Source: Neofusicoccum parvum (Eukaryota; Ascomycota; Dothideomycetes; Botryosphaeriales; Botryosphaeriaceae). From it: a stretch of DNA of 64,000 nucleotides. The position numbers were made by a program, and so were the translations under genes. Below, piece after piece: positions 23,443 through 35,869 of the stretch (its first letter is position 1; the number at the start of each line of letters is the position of its first letter). The stretch covers positions 3,100,001 through 3,164,000 of the forward strand of contig CP087206.1 of the NCBI GenBank assembly GCA_020912385.1, written 5' to 3'. The notes under the pieces are model-generated. The model saw only the letters and a list, made by a program, of their open reading frames with translations, made no database searches and had not been told where the DNA came from.

Positions 23443-25599
23443 GGGTGGAGGCAGTACTTGTAAAGTACGGCGGTGTGACTGCAGATCTGGCGGTGAAGGG
23501 CTCCCGATCGGGAAATGGGAGCTAGGCTAGGCGGGCGGACGGCTGGGCAGGATCGTGTGTGCGCTGAGATTCAGAGAGGAAACGCGCGGCGTTTGGCTGT
23601 GCTCGGGCAAGATCCGGGCCAGCAGGGAAGGCAGCGGCGATGATGGTTGTGTGTGTCTGTGCAAGTTGGAGCGGGAGGGGACGGCGTGGGCTGGCGGAGC
23701 CGTAATGTATCCTGCGCGGCGTGCGCTCTGGCTATCGCGCTCATTCAGCCGGGATAGCGACTCACGAGCGTGAGGGGTGGGGAGGCCTGCCTGCGACTGG
23801 GATGCACGCGAAACAAGCCGCGGGCCCTGTCATTCGACGCCCTGGAGCGGCCCTGATCATTCGCGTTAGGTAGCTGTGCAGGACGCCAAAGCGCTCCCAG
23901 CACTGACTGGCTCTCGTGCGCGACTCTCGGCCCATCCTGACCAGAGGCCCCAAGCGCCCGATCCCCCCGGCTCGCCCAGACGCCGCCAGAGAGCTCTGGC
24001 CCCCGGTGTTGTGGGCAGCACGCAGTGTCCGCAGCGCGGTCGAGCGAGCGCGCACTGGAGCGCAGCATCAGCGCTGCTTCCGAGCCTTCTTCGTGCGCCG
24101 AGGCTTCCCTGCTGCGCTGCCACCGATGCCCGCGAGATAGCCGGCGCCCACTCGCACGCCGGCAGTGTGACCACGCCCGCAGCGCCCGCAGAGTCTGGGA
24201 CTGCCCGCTCCCCTTCCCCAGCGCCCTCGTGCAGCGGACGGCCCGCCCGCTTTCCTGGCCTTATTCCAGCCTCGCCGCCGCGCGCCTGCAGCTAGTGCCT
24301 TAGGCATTCTTCACCGCAGCGCGCCCGCCGCGCCCTCGACCGACCTCACCACCACCGCGCCCCAGCGGCGGGCGGCGCGGCGGGCGCGCGCCGGGGATGG
24401 CCCTCCAGCAGCCCGTCGCGGAAGATTGGCGGGCATGTCATCCGTCCAACTTTGCATCCCGCGGCCAGCCTGACACCCTGGTGCTCACGCTAACAGCGCC
24501 CATTCGACGAGCGCGCAGGCGGCCGGGGCAGGTCCGAGGGCGGCGTATGCTCTTAAGCCGCTCTGATCGCGCAAACACAGGCCCGTTTCAAGGCTGGGCA
24601 GCCCGACCAACGTCCCTTTAGTCTTCAACGTCTGCCGGCCGGCCGCTGGCGCCGTCAGCCCAACGAGCCACCATCGCCCGGGAGATTAAACACTGCTGGC
24701 CCATGCCGCGCCCGGAGATTCGACAGGACTTCTAGCGGCCTTCTAGAAGGCTTCCAGGCCGTCGCCCGTCCGCGACGCTTCGTCCTGACATCATCGCGCG
24801 AAGCACAGAGGCGCGCGAGAGCTCTGCGCCCGCGCGTGCGCGCCGGAAGCTTCAACGGCGCCGTGTCTGGCACTCGCGATGGCCGCTGGGGGCAGGGCCG
24901 GGTGGATGGCGGCGCGCTGCAGAATCCGGGCGAGTCCAGAGCGACGCCGACAGGGTGCGGCGGCACGGGTTGCAGAATGCGTCGTCGGATGGCAGGCTCG
25001 CGTTCCAGTTTGCTGAGCGCGCTGCGGTGCAACTGCACGTCGGGGGCGTGCCGGGGGCTGAGGGAGGGTGGCCAGTGGCTGCCAGACACAGCCCAGCGGC
25101 GCCTTCGCCCTCGCCTATTTGATGCGGAAGAACCGCCGCCCTGGCTGCGTGCATCGGCTCGCTGCGTGCCTCCCGCCTGGGAGGGCGGCGGCGTGAGGGC
25201 GTCTCGCGTGACGGCTGGCCGTGAGCTGTGGGCTGAGCTGACAGGCCGCAAGCGCGCTGAGAACCTGCAAAAACACAGGGCGGCCGCGAGTGCCCTCTTA
25301 AGCAATTGACGCCCAACGATCGAGGCTGCATTCATGCGATTCTTCTGCCTTTCCCATCCCGAACCCAGCCCCGTCTCACCCCGTGTGCCGTCCGCGGGCA
25401 GCATCCACAACATCCACATATCACGTGCAGCGCGGGACGATCATGCTTGTCATCGTCCCGCCCGCCTGCCCGCCTGCCCGCCTGCGACGCGCGGAACCAC
25501 TCCATGTCCGGCGTCTTCCGTAGCACCAGATTCTGCGTGCTCGCCGCCGTTTCAGCTCACCACCACGCACAGCCGCCCGCCGTGCTTGGCTGTCCCGGG

Positions 25600-25615
25600 G
25601 ACGTCACTGACGTCG
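25600..25615. promoter_or_regulatory. Paired CRE-like sites
   Basis: Two overlapping-type elements, GACGTCA and TGACGTC, lie 2 bp apart (GACGTCACTGACGTCG). Each matches seven of eight bases of the CRE consensus bound by ATF/CREB bZIP dimers. They lie about 2.2 kb upstream of the bZIP ATG, so autoregulation is conceivable, but this is chance-level evidence in GC-rich DNA. Confidence 0.3.
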
Positions 25616-27570
25616 TATTCCGGAGCCCGCCCTTCTCGTGTGCAGCGCCCACGCCGTGCGAGGTCGTGAGGGCCGGTCGCGAGGCAGTTGCTCCCAGTGG
25701 CTCTCTTGGCCGGCCGCCATGTGATGTCGACGGCGCCGTTGCCTTTGTCGCGTGCGCCCGATAGGAAGGTGCTGCAGCCCTGCTGGAGCATTGGCAAGCA
25801 ATTAGTCTCGAAGCGTCGCACCGGCGCAAACACCACCAGCCGCCGCCCATGGCTCCCGACGGCATGTTCTGTGTGCCGGAGCACCGCATGAATTCATGCC
25901 GCATCCGGGAGGCTGCCGAATGCGGAACTGCCATGGCGGTCTGTCTCACCCGTCGCGAAACCCCCCGACGGCGCCTTTTGCCCAGTGGACGCCTTGGCCC
26001 ATTGTTCACGCCCCAGCGCTCGTGTCTCCGCCGTCTGTCTGTGTTCCGGGGCCTGTCGCTCGTTCTGGGGACATTGCGCCAAGGCGGGCGGTGTTCCCAG
26101 CCGTCCAGCACCGCAAACCCCGCGCGCATGCCAGAGGACGGAAGCGCCATGCCTTCGGGAATTGCGCGTCTGGCAGCCAGCGGAGACGCTGGATCGGCTC
26201 CCGACAAGCGGCACGCCCCCAAGAACAACAATATATCGCAGAACCAAGGATTTATTGCGCGCTGTCCGTCCTCCGCGATCGCGTAGCACGGGCATTTGGA
26301 ATCCGTGACGTAGGGCTAGCCCGCATCGGGCACTCCAGACCCGGCGAGGTCATCTGTATACAGCCCTCCGGACGGCTCCTGCGCAGAGGCAGCCGCATCG
26401 CATCAGGCACCACCACGACTCCCTCCCACACACCCGGTCCATACTGGCCTCTGTCGCCAAGCAGCAGTCACGGCAGCACAGCATCATCCCAAACCGCCAC
26501 TTCCGCAGCTCCCACGACCCCATCCCTCTCACCTCCTCGTCCCACTCCACAGCCCCAACCCCTGATCCATCCCACCTGCTCTTGCTCACTCCCGCTCTCC
26601 CTCCTCCCCCCTGCCCTCCCCCCAGCAAGCGCCCACAACAACCAACAACAACCAACATCAGCCTCCTCTTTTCTCTCACGAGTCAGCCCATTTCTGCCTG
26701 ATCGAGAGCGCCTCACCTTTGGCCCTCCACCGGCTGCTCTCGTCACTCTGCATCTGCCGCCATCCGCTTTGCTCTTGGCTTTGCCGACGCCACTGCCTCA
26801 CTGATGCTGCTTGAAATCTATGACTGCATGAGCGCAACAAGGCGCACCGCGTGGCGAGCTGCGTCACCACCTCCGTACGGAGCCGAACGGAGACGGCCAT
26901 GCGATCTACCAACGCCGGCGACCAGATGTGGAGGCCGTGACGTGCTGTTGCACAGCGGTTGAGAGGCGCAAAGCGATGGTAGCAAGAGGCTGAGGACATG
27001 TAAGTTTGGTTGAGAGCAGTTCAGAGCAATGCGGTGGCAATTCACGTACCGCAGCATGCACGTGTCTCTATCTGCCCCATCAGGATCAAAGTGATACTTT
27101 TCTCTAGCATCAGCACTGCTGCTTGCTCTTTGTCAGTAGTGCTCACTGGCTTGAGAAAGCAACCAGGAGCATAGGTATCATCCACGACAAAATCCACGCG
27201 GTGGACCTGTTATCAGTTCACTTGTCGGCAATCTCACACTCGGTACTAGTATTGTAACAGAAGCAGAGTTACCTGCGGGAGCCAAAGCATTTGTGTGCAT
27301 GGAGTTCTGGGCCGTCCACTACACCCTCACATCTAGATAAATGCTTCGCCTCCCCACGCACTGCTTGAAGAAGGGAAAAGACACGCTGTAAGCCAATGAC
27401 AGTAAGGCCGGGTCGCTGACCTGCCAATGCAAGTCTTCATTCTGAGCATCTGCTTCACATTGTGCAGCACGACCCAAAACTCTATTCCGTCTAAAAAGTA
27501 TCATCCAGAGCCAATTGATCCTTCTGCACCGCAGCATCGCCACCAATAACACTACGAGCTCTGACCTTTT

Positions 27571-27764
27571 TAGCCACGAGTATACGAGGTCGGCTCAGAT
27601 AGAATTGCAACACGTCCCTTTCACACATGGGCAGTTGAAGCATTCGTCCGGACGCAGATGTGCAGTGAAAGGGATGCCAACCACGTCCGGATGAATGCTT
27701 CAACTGCCCATGAAGGTATGCACGTGTTGCAATACTACCCGAGCCGACCTCGTATCGTGTGTTA
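27571..27764. repeat. Palindromic MITE-like element, best copy
   Basis: Imperfect inverted repeat: left arm 27583-27654 and right arm 27684-27754 agree at roughly 85% of positions around a 29-bp spacer. Shared arm sequence includes TACGAGGTCGGCTC, ATTGCAACACGT and GGGCAGTTGAAGCATTC. Weaker pairing extends outward to about 27571 and 27764, where both ends read TA, which would fit a TA target duplication. It has no coding capacity. The GAAGCATTCATCCGGA core recurs at 40.2 kb and, degraded, at 10.1 kb and 38.96 kb. Confidence 0.75.
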
Positions 27765-29567
27765 CCTGCTGGTGTTCCTCGTGAGACTGAGTTGGTGATC
27801 TTCCATGCTCTCGGCGGTCTTCATGGCCAGACCACCCACAGACCAGGGAGCTCCCAGGCGGCGATCCGCCCCGCCAACCACAAAAGCAAAGGAAGATCAA
27901 CAGCGAAACGATCATTCTGCGCATTGAGATTTTTCCATTGCCCGCACTCACCGCATCCGATGGCCTGATGCACAGTCGTCCGCAGTCAAGCCGCATGGGC
28001 ACCTGTGGCGTCAATGCCAAAGGGAAAAGAACAGAATCCGTCCTTCCCTTCGGCCACCAAGCACCGCTGCGGACTGTGAGTCACAACATCAAAGCACGCC
28101 GGAAATAAAAATAAAATAAAAAAACGCCAAAACGCCACTGACGACGATCGCCTTGTGTCTCTGCCCAAAGGTGGGGTCACATTTAGCTCGCAGATCGCGC
28201 GCCGCTGCGGTCAGGAAAAGGCTAAAGTTACGTGACCCGCGTTGACGCGGGGATGCTAATCCTTCGACGCGTCAACAAAGCCATTCTAGAACCCGGCGAG
28301 GGAGGCAGGACAGGCCATTGTTTATTTTCCGATCTCTCTTTTCGGCGCCGACGGGTAGGTGGGAGGGCGGGTGGTCAAGCATCCCCGGCCCAGCCCGCCA
28401 CCCGACAAAGCCCCGGGCCTTGCGCGGATACGGGGGCAGTCAGGCCGCCTGCTCCGGACCGAGCTGCTCCGCGGCGCCCGTTGACATGCCTGATGCGGTA
28501 GCGTGCTGTCGTCGGAGTAGGGCTGATGGTGGTCAAAGGGTCTGATTTGTTGATGGCGCGGGCATCGGCGTCTCAGGATGCGCGTCGGAGACCACGCGCT
28601 GCTGGGACCCCTCTTTGTCCATGCAAGTTCCCTGCTGCTCGCTCGTTCTTATTTACGGGAGCGTTAAGAGATGGGATTGACGGGGGGAGGGCGAGGAGAA
28701 GAAAATCCCGAGGTTTGCTGTCTGCCACGGATTGCGCAATTGAGGCGCATCCTCCAGGCTTACTCCTCGAACGAGGCAAGGAGGTGTTCATGCAGGGCCA
28801 AAGAAGCAGAAGGAAAAAGAAAAAAATCACTCACTGCTATTGCAATGGTTTCCCTGCTTTGCCGTTGCGCAATCGAAGAGTGGCCATCCCGGAGTTCCTT
28901 CTCGATCAAGCAAAGAGAAAGATCATGCGTCGATGGTAGCGCTACCTTCCTCCATGTATCCGGCCATCCGTAGCGCCCCGAATATTCAGCTTCGAGGAAG
29001 ATGCTTGCGCCTGCGAAGAGGCCGGCAGTGGCTATGGTGGTGGGAAACTTCTCTGTACCGGGAGATGCTTTAGATCCAAGGACGAAGGCCGATAAGGCGC
29101 CACACGGAGCAGAAGGCAGCAGGGCGTAGTGAATTATGGAGCGTTGCGAGTCATAGAAAGGTACAGTACGCGCGTATGGGTGTAGGTGGCTTTGAGTAGC
29201 GTCAACACGAAGGTGTATGACCGGGACGCTGAACAGAGAAGCAAAAGCATTATTCCCGCGGATGCTTTATTTCAAGCCGTGGATAACAAGCATACCTGCT
29301 TCTGGCGCTGCCACCTCCTAAACTACGTACTAGTAAGGGACCACAAGCGTAAGAAATTCCTCAAATAGGAGCGTTAGATAATACTAGGCTATAAATGCTG
29401 AAATAGGCTCACTGAAGAGAGCGAATAAAATCACTAGAATTCCACATGTGTGCTAACCACATTCTCTGCGTCTTCTGTCTTGCGTTATTGTGTGTATAGC
29501 TGCCGTTATTCCAAGAAAGGAAAGAAAAATAAAAATAGTTCCTAGATCTGGTTTCCTCCTTTGATGT

Positions 29568-31785
29568 TCAATATTCTTGGTTCAACTTGATCGTCTCGGT
29601 GACTTGACTACGCTCATCCTTTTCGAATACAATTTCCAGGTGGTCGTCTCCAGCCGCCTTGATGTTAACCGGTTGTCGAAACGTATCCATCATCTCAATC
29701 CCGGCACTCGTGTTGCGAAGTCTCTCTGTTGGGGCTGAGAGAATACCCAGTGCTGTCAGTTCAGCAATGGAGTCCCAGGCATTCGAGCTGAGTGGGTTGA
29801 AGAGAATCAATATCATGAATACGAGCACATAGGCGCAGTATATGATCAGAATTGCCATAGAAGCTATGACAGTGATGTCTTGTGGATAGTAGATGAAGCC
29901 TTCGAGATCGATGTCGATGTCAAACTTGTAAAGGTCCTGTGAAATGGATGTATCGACGTTGGAGACGCTGGTATTGTCGGCCCCCGCCGACCCGGAGGCA
30001 TTTCCGCTGGTCTGATTGGCGGTAATCCAGTTTTGGGTGTGTATTTGTGACATGCCCTCGGCTATCAGGGTCGCCAGAAAGTTCGCTTCTCCGTTATAGA
30101 GATGTTCCGCTGTATCAAAAACCCAGGGAAAGACCAGATCAAGGGGTGGAAGGTTCTTTCTTGTACTCGGCCACCCTTCAAGAAGACGAGTGGCCCAGGC
30201 AGAGGCGATCTTTACAACGGAGTCTGGAAGAGCTGTAATGTAACTCTCCAAGTCGTAGCCGAGCCAACCCTCCACTTTATTAGCCGCCCAGCCGGCCATA
30301 ATTGAGCAAGCTTGCACTTCCATAGTTCGATTCCAATCATCAGACGGATGCTGAATGTTTGCGTTGCCTTCAAAAACTGAGAGATTCTGGCCAATCTGGG
30401 TTGTCGGAGGGACAATGACGGCATGTAAAGACAATGCGGGGTATTCCGTAGACGAATCAATCCATTTGATCCTCCAAGAATCACTATAGTTCGTGTAATC
30501 GTGGATATCAGGAACTTCGAGGGTGAAATTCGAGAACTGAGGGTCTAGGTTACTGAAATTGAGACGCGTGTCCAGCGGGGGCCAATTCATGTCCATGCAT
30601 CTAGCCACGGTCAGAGGCTGTCTGCTATAGAAGGAGAGTTGAAAGCCCCATTCTTTGTTTAGAGGAAGACGAAAATCCTCTCGTTTTACAAATTCCCCAA
30701 CTGCTTTTAATGCCCCAATTGTGGGTGTCGATGCTGATGATATGCCATTGGAGTTCGACACATGCAAAGTGTCAGAGAACGGACTTGACTGAGGACCGAC
30801 CTGATTTGAGCCCAAGAAGTGTTGGATATCTCCAAGACGTGGCCAGAACCAGTTGCCAACTGGTTGAAGTAGTCCCCAGCGGTCCCCACGAGATGCGTCC
30901 AAGATTCCAGGAAAATTTTCCCACATACAAGAGAATCGCCGTGCTGTACAGTCATAGTCGGAACCAGTGATTGTGCGAGGAAACAAAGCTTGCTCAGTCG
31001 AGTTCGTCTGCACGGATCCGTAATCCAGAGAGACAGTCTTGCGTTTCGGTATCAAGCAAACAGCTATTGACGGGCCCAGTGCAACGGCGAGGAGGATGTT
31101 GAACATTACAAACACCGTGAACGGCACTTTTCGGCGCATGTGGAAGCAACTCGAAGTTACAGACCCAAGGAATTCCAGGGACCAGAGATAGCTGAGGCGT
31201 GTAATCTGTACACCGGCAAAGAGCGCACCGAACGGAACAGACTCACGGCCGGTGTATAGAGAACGAAGGTATACCAGGGCAATGTTTGAGATGGAAGCTT
31301 GCGTGAGAAGCTCTATCAGCTTCGCAATAAACAGAAGTGACTTCGGCCTCTCCTTGTTTCTGATTTGAAGACTTAGAGATTGGTTCGGGAGGTTGAGATA
31401 GACCAAAAATATGCATGCAGCCAGAGGTAAAACATGCACGTTCAACTGTATAAGTGCCCTCGTCCAGCTTCTACGCAAAGCAGTCTTCTTGGCTTCGCCA
31501 CCTGTCGTTGACCTGGATGGGACAAGCTTGGTGAGGAAGGGGAGTCTGAGATTCCGCAAGAACTCTTTGAGCAAAGGCTTCGGCCCTTGGCGACTGGAGA
31601 GATGGCGGTGGGGATCTGGGGATCTGTGAGGTAGCAGGTTAGTATATTACGTGAACCCTTACAGCTTGAGATACTTGCCTGTCTGCCTGAGCACTTTGGT
31701 TTCTAGATGGCAGCGTGTTGAGCAGAATGTAGTTGCCCGAAGGCGCATCCGGCGCATCCAGGCCCGATGGTGCGGCAAAGGCCAT
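29568..31785 (-). CDS. Large multi-pass membrane protein of unknown function
   Basis: Two exons, 31785-31679 and 31623-29568, giving 720 residues. The first exon (MAFAAPSGLDAPDAPSGNYI) is joined by a 54-nt GC-AG intron (donor AG|GCAAGT, branch ACTAAC, acceptor CTCACAG); the long exon alone has no ATG start, so the extra exon is needed. Hydrophobic segments lie near residues 95-115, 130-165 and 205-235, followed by a roughly 350-residue hydrophilic region rich in N-x-S/T sites (probably extracytoplasmic) and a final segment (VIASMAILIIYCAYVLVFMILILF). The cytoplasmic tail is about 80 residues. This architecture is common in large lineage-specific families of Pezizomycotina whose function is unknown. 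I assign no function. Confidence 0.8.
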
Positions 31786-32870
31786 GAAGAGAACGTCCAG
31801 AGAGAGAGGGGACGAAGTGTGTTATCTCCTTGGTGGCAGCTTTCCAGATTCACCCAGCAGCCCGGAGGGCGAGGTTCTGGACTTTTATGGATTTGACCTC
31901 AGCCTTGCCAGCAGCAATGGACGGTTCCTCAGAAAACCACGAAATACTACTGGTCGGATAGACTTATGACGGGATAGCTGCGGTCAACAAGAATTGGGCC
32001 CTGACCAGAGAACTCGCAATAACCACACCAATAACAGCTCACAGCTGTAGTGGCGCCTCTATATGCAGCACCGTGCATCAACGCCGTCTTACGATGGCTT
32101 GGTCGGCTAGAACTGCTGAAATGATAATGTCCAATAGCGTTGCTCGTTATCACATGCCTTTCTACAAGGACGACCTACATGTGTATCTTTCAGCCAGCCT
32201 CGCCTGGCCCTCTCCATCAATCAATCAGGCCCAGCTCATACCTGCCAAAGCCCATCAGCACAAATGACACGATAGCTGTGCCAAGCACATCGACAACATG
32301 GAGTTAGGCTGAGCGCACGAATCCCGAAGAACGCCACGTTCGACAGTGGCACTAAGACCACCACTCAAAATGAAGGACAAGAAACAGCATGGACGTCTAA
32401 AGGTGACCGTGCGACAATCATGTGGCCTCTCAGGACAGGGATCTTGGAGTATCAATGAAATAAAATACTCCAACCACAATCACCGCAACTGAGGAACCTC
32501 CGCTTTTAATGACGCAGAGCCCCAAAGCCTAGTCACACATCGTCCCTCGAGGCAGTAAGCAGGAGCCATGAGAACTAGACCACATTCGAACGGATTTTTT
32601 GCCATGGTAATGAGGTATCGATCCTTTTTACAGCTAGACAAACTATGATCCGGACCCTTCTTTTCGTCCAGATAGCGTCGGTTCCTTATATGATACAGTG
32701 ATTGATCGTACGCCAAAACGTCTTGGGACGTCCAGTCCCATCCTCGTGGGCTTAAGTGAAATGCTTCCTAGGGCGGTATCTTCAAATACGTGGCACTTTG
32801 CGCCCTAACCAGGAGCGCGTTCCACAGACTTGAGTTTTTGAATCGTCCTCCAAACGCCGTGAGCTTGCAC
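31786..32870. other. Intergenic region
   Basis: About 1.1 kb, relatively AT-rich, between the membrane-protein start and the bL21m stop. No conserved coding signal was seen. Confidence 0.5.
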
Positions 32871-33626
32871 TCACTCCGCAATCGTGCTCTGAGCCTTCGC
32901 GCTCTCAGCCTCCACCTCTTCCGGTGTCTTGACCTCCAACTCCGAAATCTTCAGCACCGTGTACCTGTGCTTGCTCTTGACGTGCTTGATGTGCCTGTTC
33001 CTCCTCTTCGTCTTCTCCTTCACGCGCATGGGCTCGCTCTCCGTGCCCACAACCGTCGCCCTACATACGAACAACCTGTCATCCAAGTACTGCATAATGG
33101 TGCCAGGGCGTTCCCTCGTCCCCTTGACGGGCGCGGGCGCGCGAAGAGTGAAATCCCTGCTTCCGAGAATGGTGGCGCGGTTCAGGCGGAGCACGTCGCC
33201 GGGCTTGACGTCGGGCATGAGGAAGGGCAAGCGCAGGGTATCGCCGGCGGTCAGGAGGTAAGGCTTCGCATGGATGTGCGCGGTGATGTAATGCGGCTTC
33301 TGGGCCTGGAGGAGCGGCAGCAGCTCCTTGACCGAGTCGGAGAGAGGCGTGGTGCCCTGCGAGGGAGCTTCGGCGGTTGGTGAGGGCAGCGGTGAGGCGG
33401 AGGAGGTGGAAGGAGCGGCCACGGAGGAGGGCGATGGTGATGCGGCTTCGGCTGGCCTTCCCGCGGGCTCGGAGGTCTGGTGCACGCCGGACCTGATGAG
33501 CTCGTCAGGCACGTTGCCCGGCTCGAGAGTGTGCGAGACGGTGGAGAGGCGCGCGCGGAGCGGCAGCGCCGGCAGGAGGGCATTGGCGCCCTGGACGGAG
33601 CGCCGTATTATCGACCGGGACAGCAT
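32871..33626 (-). CDS. Mitochondrial large ribosomal subunit protein bL21m
   Basis: Single exon, 251 residues from the ATG at 33626 (MLSRSIIRRSVQGANALLPA), which begins a typical Arg-rich mitochondrial presequence. An in-frame extension to 33926 exists but overlaps the NSA2 start and lacks presequence character. Residues about 35-100 are a Pro/Ser-rich linker. The C-terminal 150 residues carry the L21 fold: HYITAHIHAKPYLLTAGDTL, DVKPGDVLRLNRATILGSRD and RRNRHIKHVKSKHRYTVLKI, the last being the basic rRNA-binding loop. Bacterial L21 binds 23S rRNA domain II; the mitochondrial protein does the equivalent. It is transcribed divergently from NSA2. Confidence 0.94.
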   Translation of the reverse strand: MLSRSIIRRSVQGANALLPALPLRARLSTVSHTLEPGNVPDELIRSGVHQTSEPAGRPAEAASPSPSSVAAPSTSSASPLPSPTAEAPSQGTTPLSDSVKELLPLLQAQKPHYITAHIHAKPYLLTAGDTLRLPFLMPDVKPGDVLRLNRATILGSRDFTLRAPAPVKGTRERPGTIMQYLDDRLFVCRATVVGTESEPMRVKEKTKRRNRHIKHVKSKHRYTVLKISELEVKTPEEVEAESAKAQSTIAE

Positions 33627-33865
33627 TGCGGGTGGACGGGGGCGCAATTGCAAGTGCAAGTGCGGGCTGGACGCTGGCTGCGGAAGTGGTGCAGCTTCGC
33701 CGGCGGCGGGTGCCAGAGAATCTCGTCGGCCAAACATTGTTCCCGGGAAAAAGTGCTGCTCGGCGGCCCGCGACTCCAGGAACTTTGCCGCCGCCGCGGA
33801 CCACCACCGCGCAACAAACCCTCTGCGCAGCCTCGACAGCAGCATTTGCTGCCCCCACAGCCACC
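33627..33865. promoter_or_regulatory. Bidirectional promoter bL21m/NSA2
   Basis: 239 bp separate the two start codons, so both promoters and 5' UTRs are contained here. No TATA box seen. Confidence 0.6.
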
Positions 33866-34920
33866 ATGCCTCAGAACGAATGTGAGCCAATTCCCGCGCG
33901 CCCGCCTGGCATACAAGCACTGACAATCATCAGACATGGAGAAGTTCCGCAAGGAACACGGCCGCAGATTCGACCATGAAGAGCGCCAGCGAAAGCGGAG
34001 GGCCCGTGAAGGCCATGAGGCCTCGGCCAAGGCCCAGAACCTGCGGGGTCTGCGCGCGAAGCAGTATGCCGAGAAGCGCAGGAAGGAGAAGATCCAGATG
34101 AAGAAGCAGATTCGCGAGAAGGAGCAGAAGAACGTCAAGTCCGCCGACAGCGCCGAACCCTCCAAGACCCCCGTGCCGCAGTACCTGCTCGACCGCAGCG
34201 ACACCAACAACGCGAAGGCTCTCTCGTCAGCCATCAAGAACAAGAGGAAGGAGTCTGCCGCCCGCTTCTCTGTGCCTATCCCCAAGGTCAAGGGTGTTTC
34301 GGAAGAGGAGATGTTCAAGGTCGTGTCGACCGGCAAGAAGACGCACAAGAAGAGCTGGAAACGAATGATCACTAAGCCAACGTTCGTGGGCAGCGACTTC
34401 ACTCGCCGGCCCGTCAAATTTGAACGCTTCATACGGCGTGCGTATCATCCACAATCCCCGTTCTTATCTTTTGTACTGACAACTCGGCCATGAAGCGATG
34501 GGTCTCAGATACAAGGTATGTACTAAATTATCCGAAAATATGCACAGCCATCTCTGACAACCAACAGAAAGCGAACGTTACACATCCGGAGCTGGGGGTC
34601 ACTGTGCAATTGCCTATTATCTCTGGTATGTTCGATCCACATTCAAAGCTTGAGCATGGAGTTGACAGACTGCAGTCAAGAAGAACCCCTCGAATCCTCT
34701 CTACACCCAGCTCGGTGTGCTCACGAGAGGTACCGTAATTGAGGTGAATGTGAGCGACTTAGGATTAACGACCGCTACTGGCAAGGTCGTCTGGTAAGCA
34801 GCACAGAAGAGCTCAGCATGCACCGTATCACGATAGGCTGACCGATGTAGGGGGCGCTGGGCACAAATCACTAACAACCCGGAGAACGACGGCTGCCTCA
34901 ACGCCGTGCTCCTCGTCTAA
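33866..34920 (+). CDS. NSA2: Ribosome biogenesis protein Nsa2
   Basis: Pre-60S assembly factor related to eS8, needed for 27SB pre-rRNA processing. Six exons: 33866-33881, 33934-34437, 34496-34515, 34568-34625, 34676-34793 and 34851-34920, giving 261 residues, the same length as the yeast protein. The reading begins [22 protein letters not shown] and continues with a highly basic coiled region ([20 protein letters not shown]), then FERFIRPMGLRYKKANVTHP across two introns and ends [14 protein letters not shown]. The 20-nt third exon (C|CG ATG GGT CTC AGA TAC AAG) is a microexon confirmed by the conserved PMGLRYK motif. The five introns are all 50-58 nt. Confidence 0.97.
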
Positions 34921-35869
34921 TACCAACAACATCGATCTTCGGAAGAACAAATGAGCATGGCACGGCGTTTTAAGGATCACCGGGAAAATTTGGGGCACTG
35001 TTATCTTCGAAACGATCAGCTAGGGGGACGTTTGATACCGTCTTTGCTGCAATGGAGGAAATAAGAATTGAGGCGCTTGATGCTAAAAGACGATTTGCTC
35101 GATATCAAATTAGGGGTGGGAAACTTGGAAGAAGAAATAGAAAAATTGCTTCATTGCTTCAGTCGGGTTTCCTCGCTGTGCTTTACGCGTGCTCAATCCT
35201 GCCCAGATCATGCGGATTAATATCGTATACTACGTTCGAACACCTTTAGCTTCGGCTCGTTCATGCAACTGGTGGTGTTGAAAGTCGACAGTCACTGCTA
35301 AGGATGCCGCCTGGTTAGGAAACCCGAAAGGAGTTTGGCAAGCCTGAATACGTTAAATAGCAGCACTTCGACAAGGCCCACTAGAGGGACAATTCAATTG
35401 AGCCATGACAGATGACACCTGCTCAGAAATCGACCCCATTGTGCGTTGGTTGGTAATTGTAGGGAGGGTTTCTCAAGGCACACACCACGCAGTCCCCTGT
35501 ATTGTAAACAACTCCACGATACACCGCCGTCGCCAGTATCAAGTTACATCATCTCTATATTCATATAGGGATGTTTACGAACGAATTTTTGATGATTACT
35601 ACACCCGGCCCAGGTCTCAAAGTAGTAGGGTGGCACTGATTTCTCCTTTACTCCTGTGGAAACTTGAGATTCGCAGTTTTTCGAAATGGCCAAAATCAAC
35701 TTCTGTCAAATAGGAAGTGATGAGAAATGAAGAGACGCGCATTGATATCTCCCCTCATACGCTCGTTCTGAATTCCTTTGACGCCGTCCCATGCAACGAA
35801 CAATAAGAGAAAATAAAACAAAATCACGGACTCCTGAATGTGTGGGGCTTTCCCGTCTATTAAGGGATC
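34921..35869. other. Convergent intergenic region NSA2/TFIIF beta
   Basis: 950 bp, AT-richer than its neighbours. No supported gene. Confidence 0.5.

Larger units (their letters stand above)
23443..29567. other. Long gene-poor upstream region of the bZIP gene
   Basis: About 6.1 kb between the bZIP start and the 3' end of the membrane-protein gene. No ORF shows a recognisable domain. It includes a GCCCGCCT tandem (3 copies) at 25460-25483, paired CRE-like sites near 25600 and the palindromic element at 27571-27764. GC content falls in the 27-29.5 kb part. A long leader or upstream regulatory RNA of the bZIP gene is possible. Confidence 0.5.

Noticed and set aside
25896..26804. 302-codon plus-strand frame
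   Set aside because: Pro/Ser/Thr low complexity without a domain; unlike the coding sequence of supported genes.
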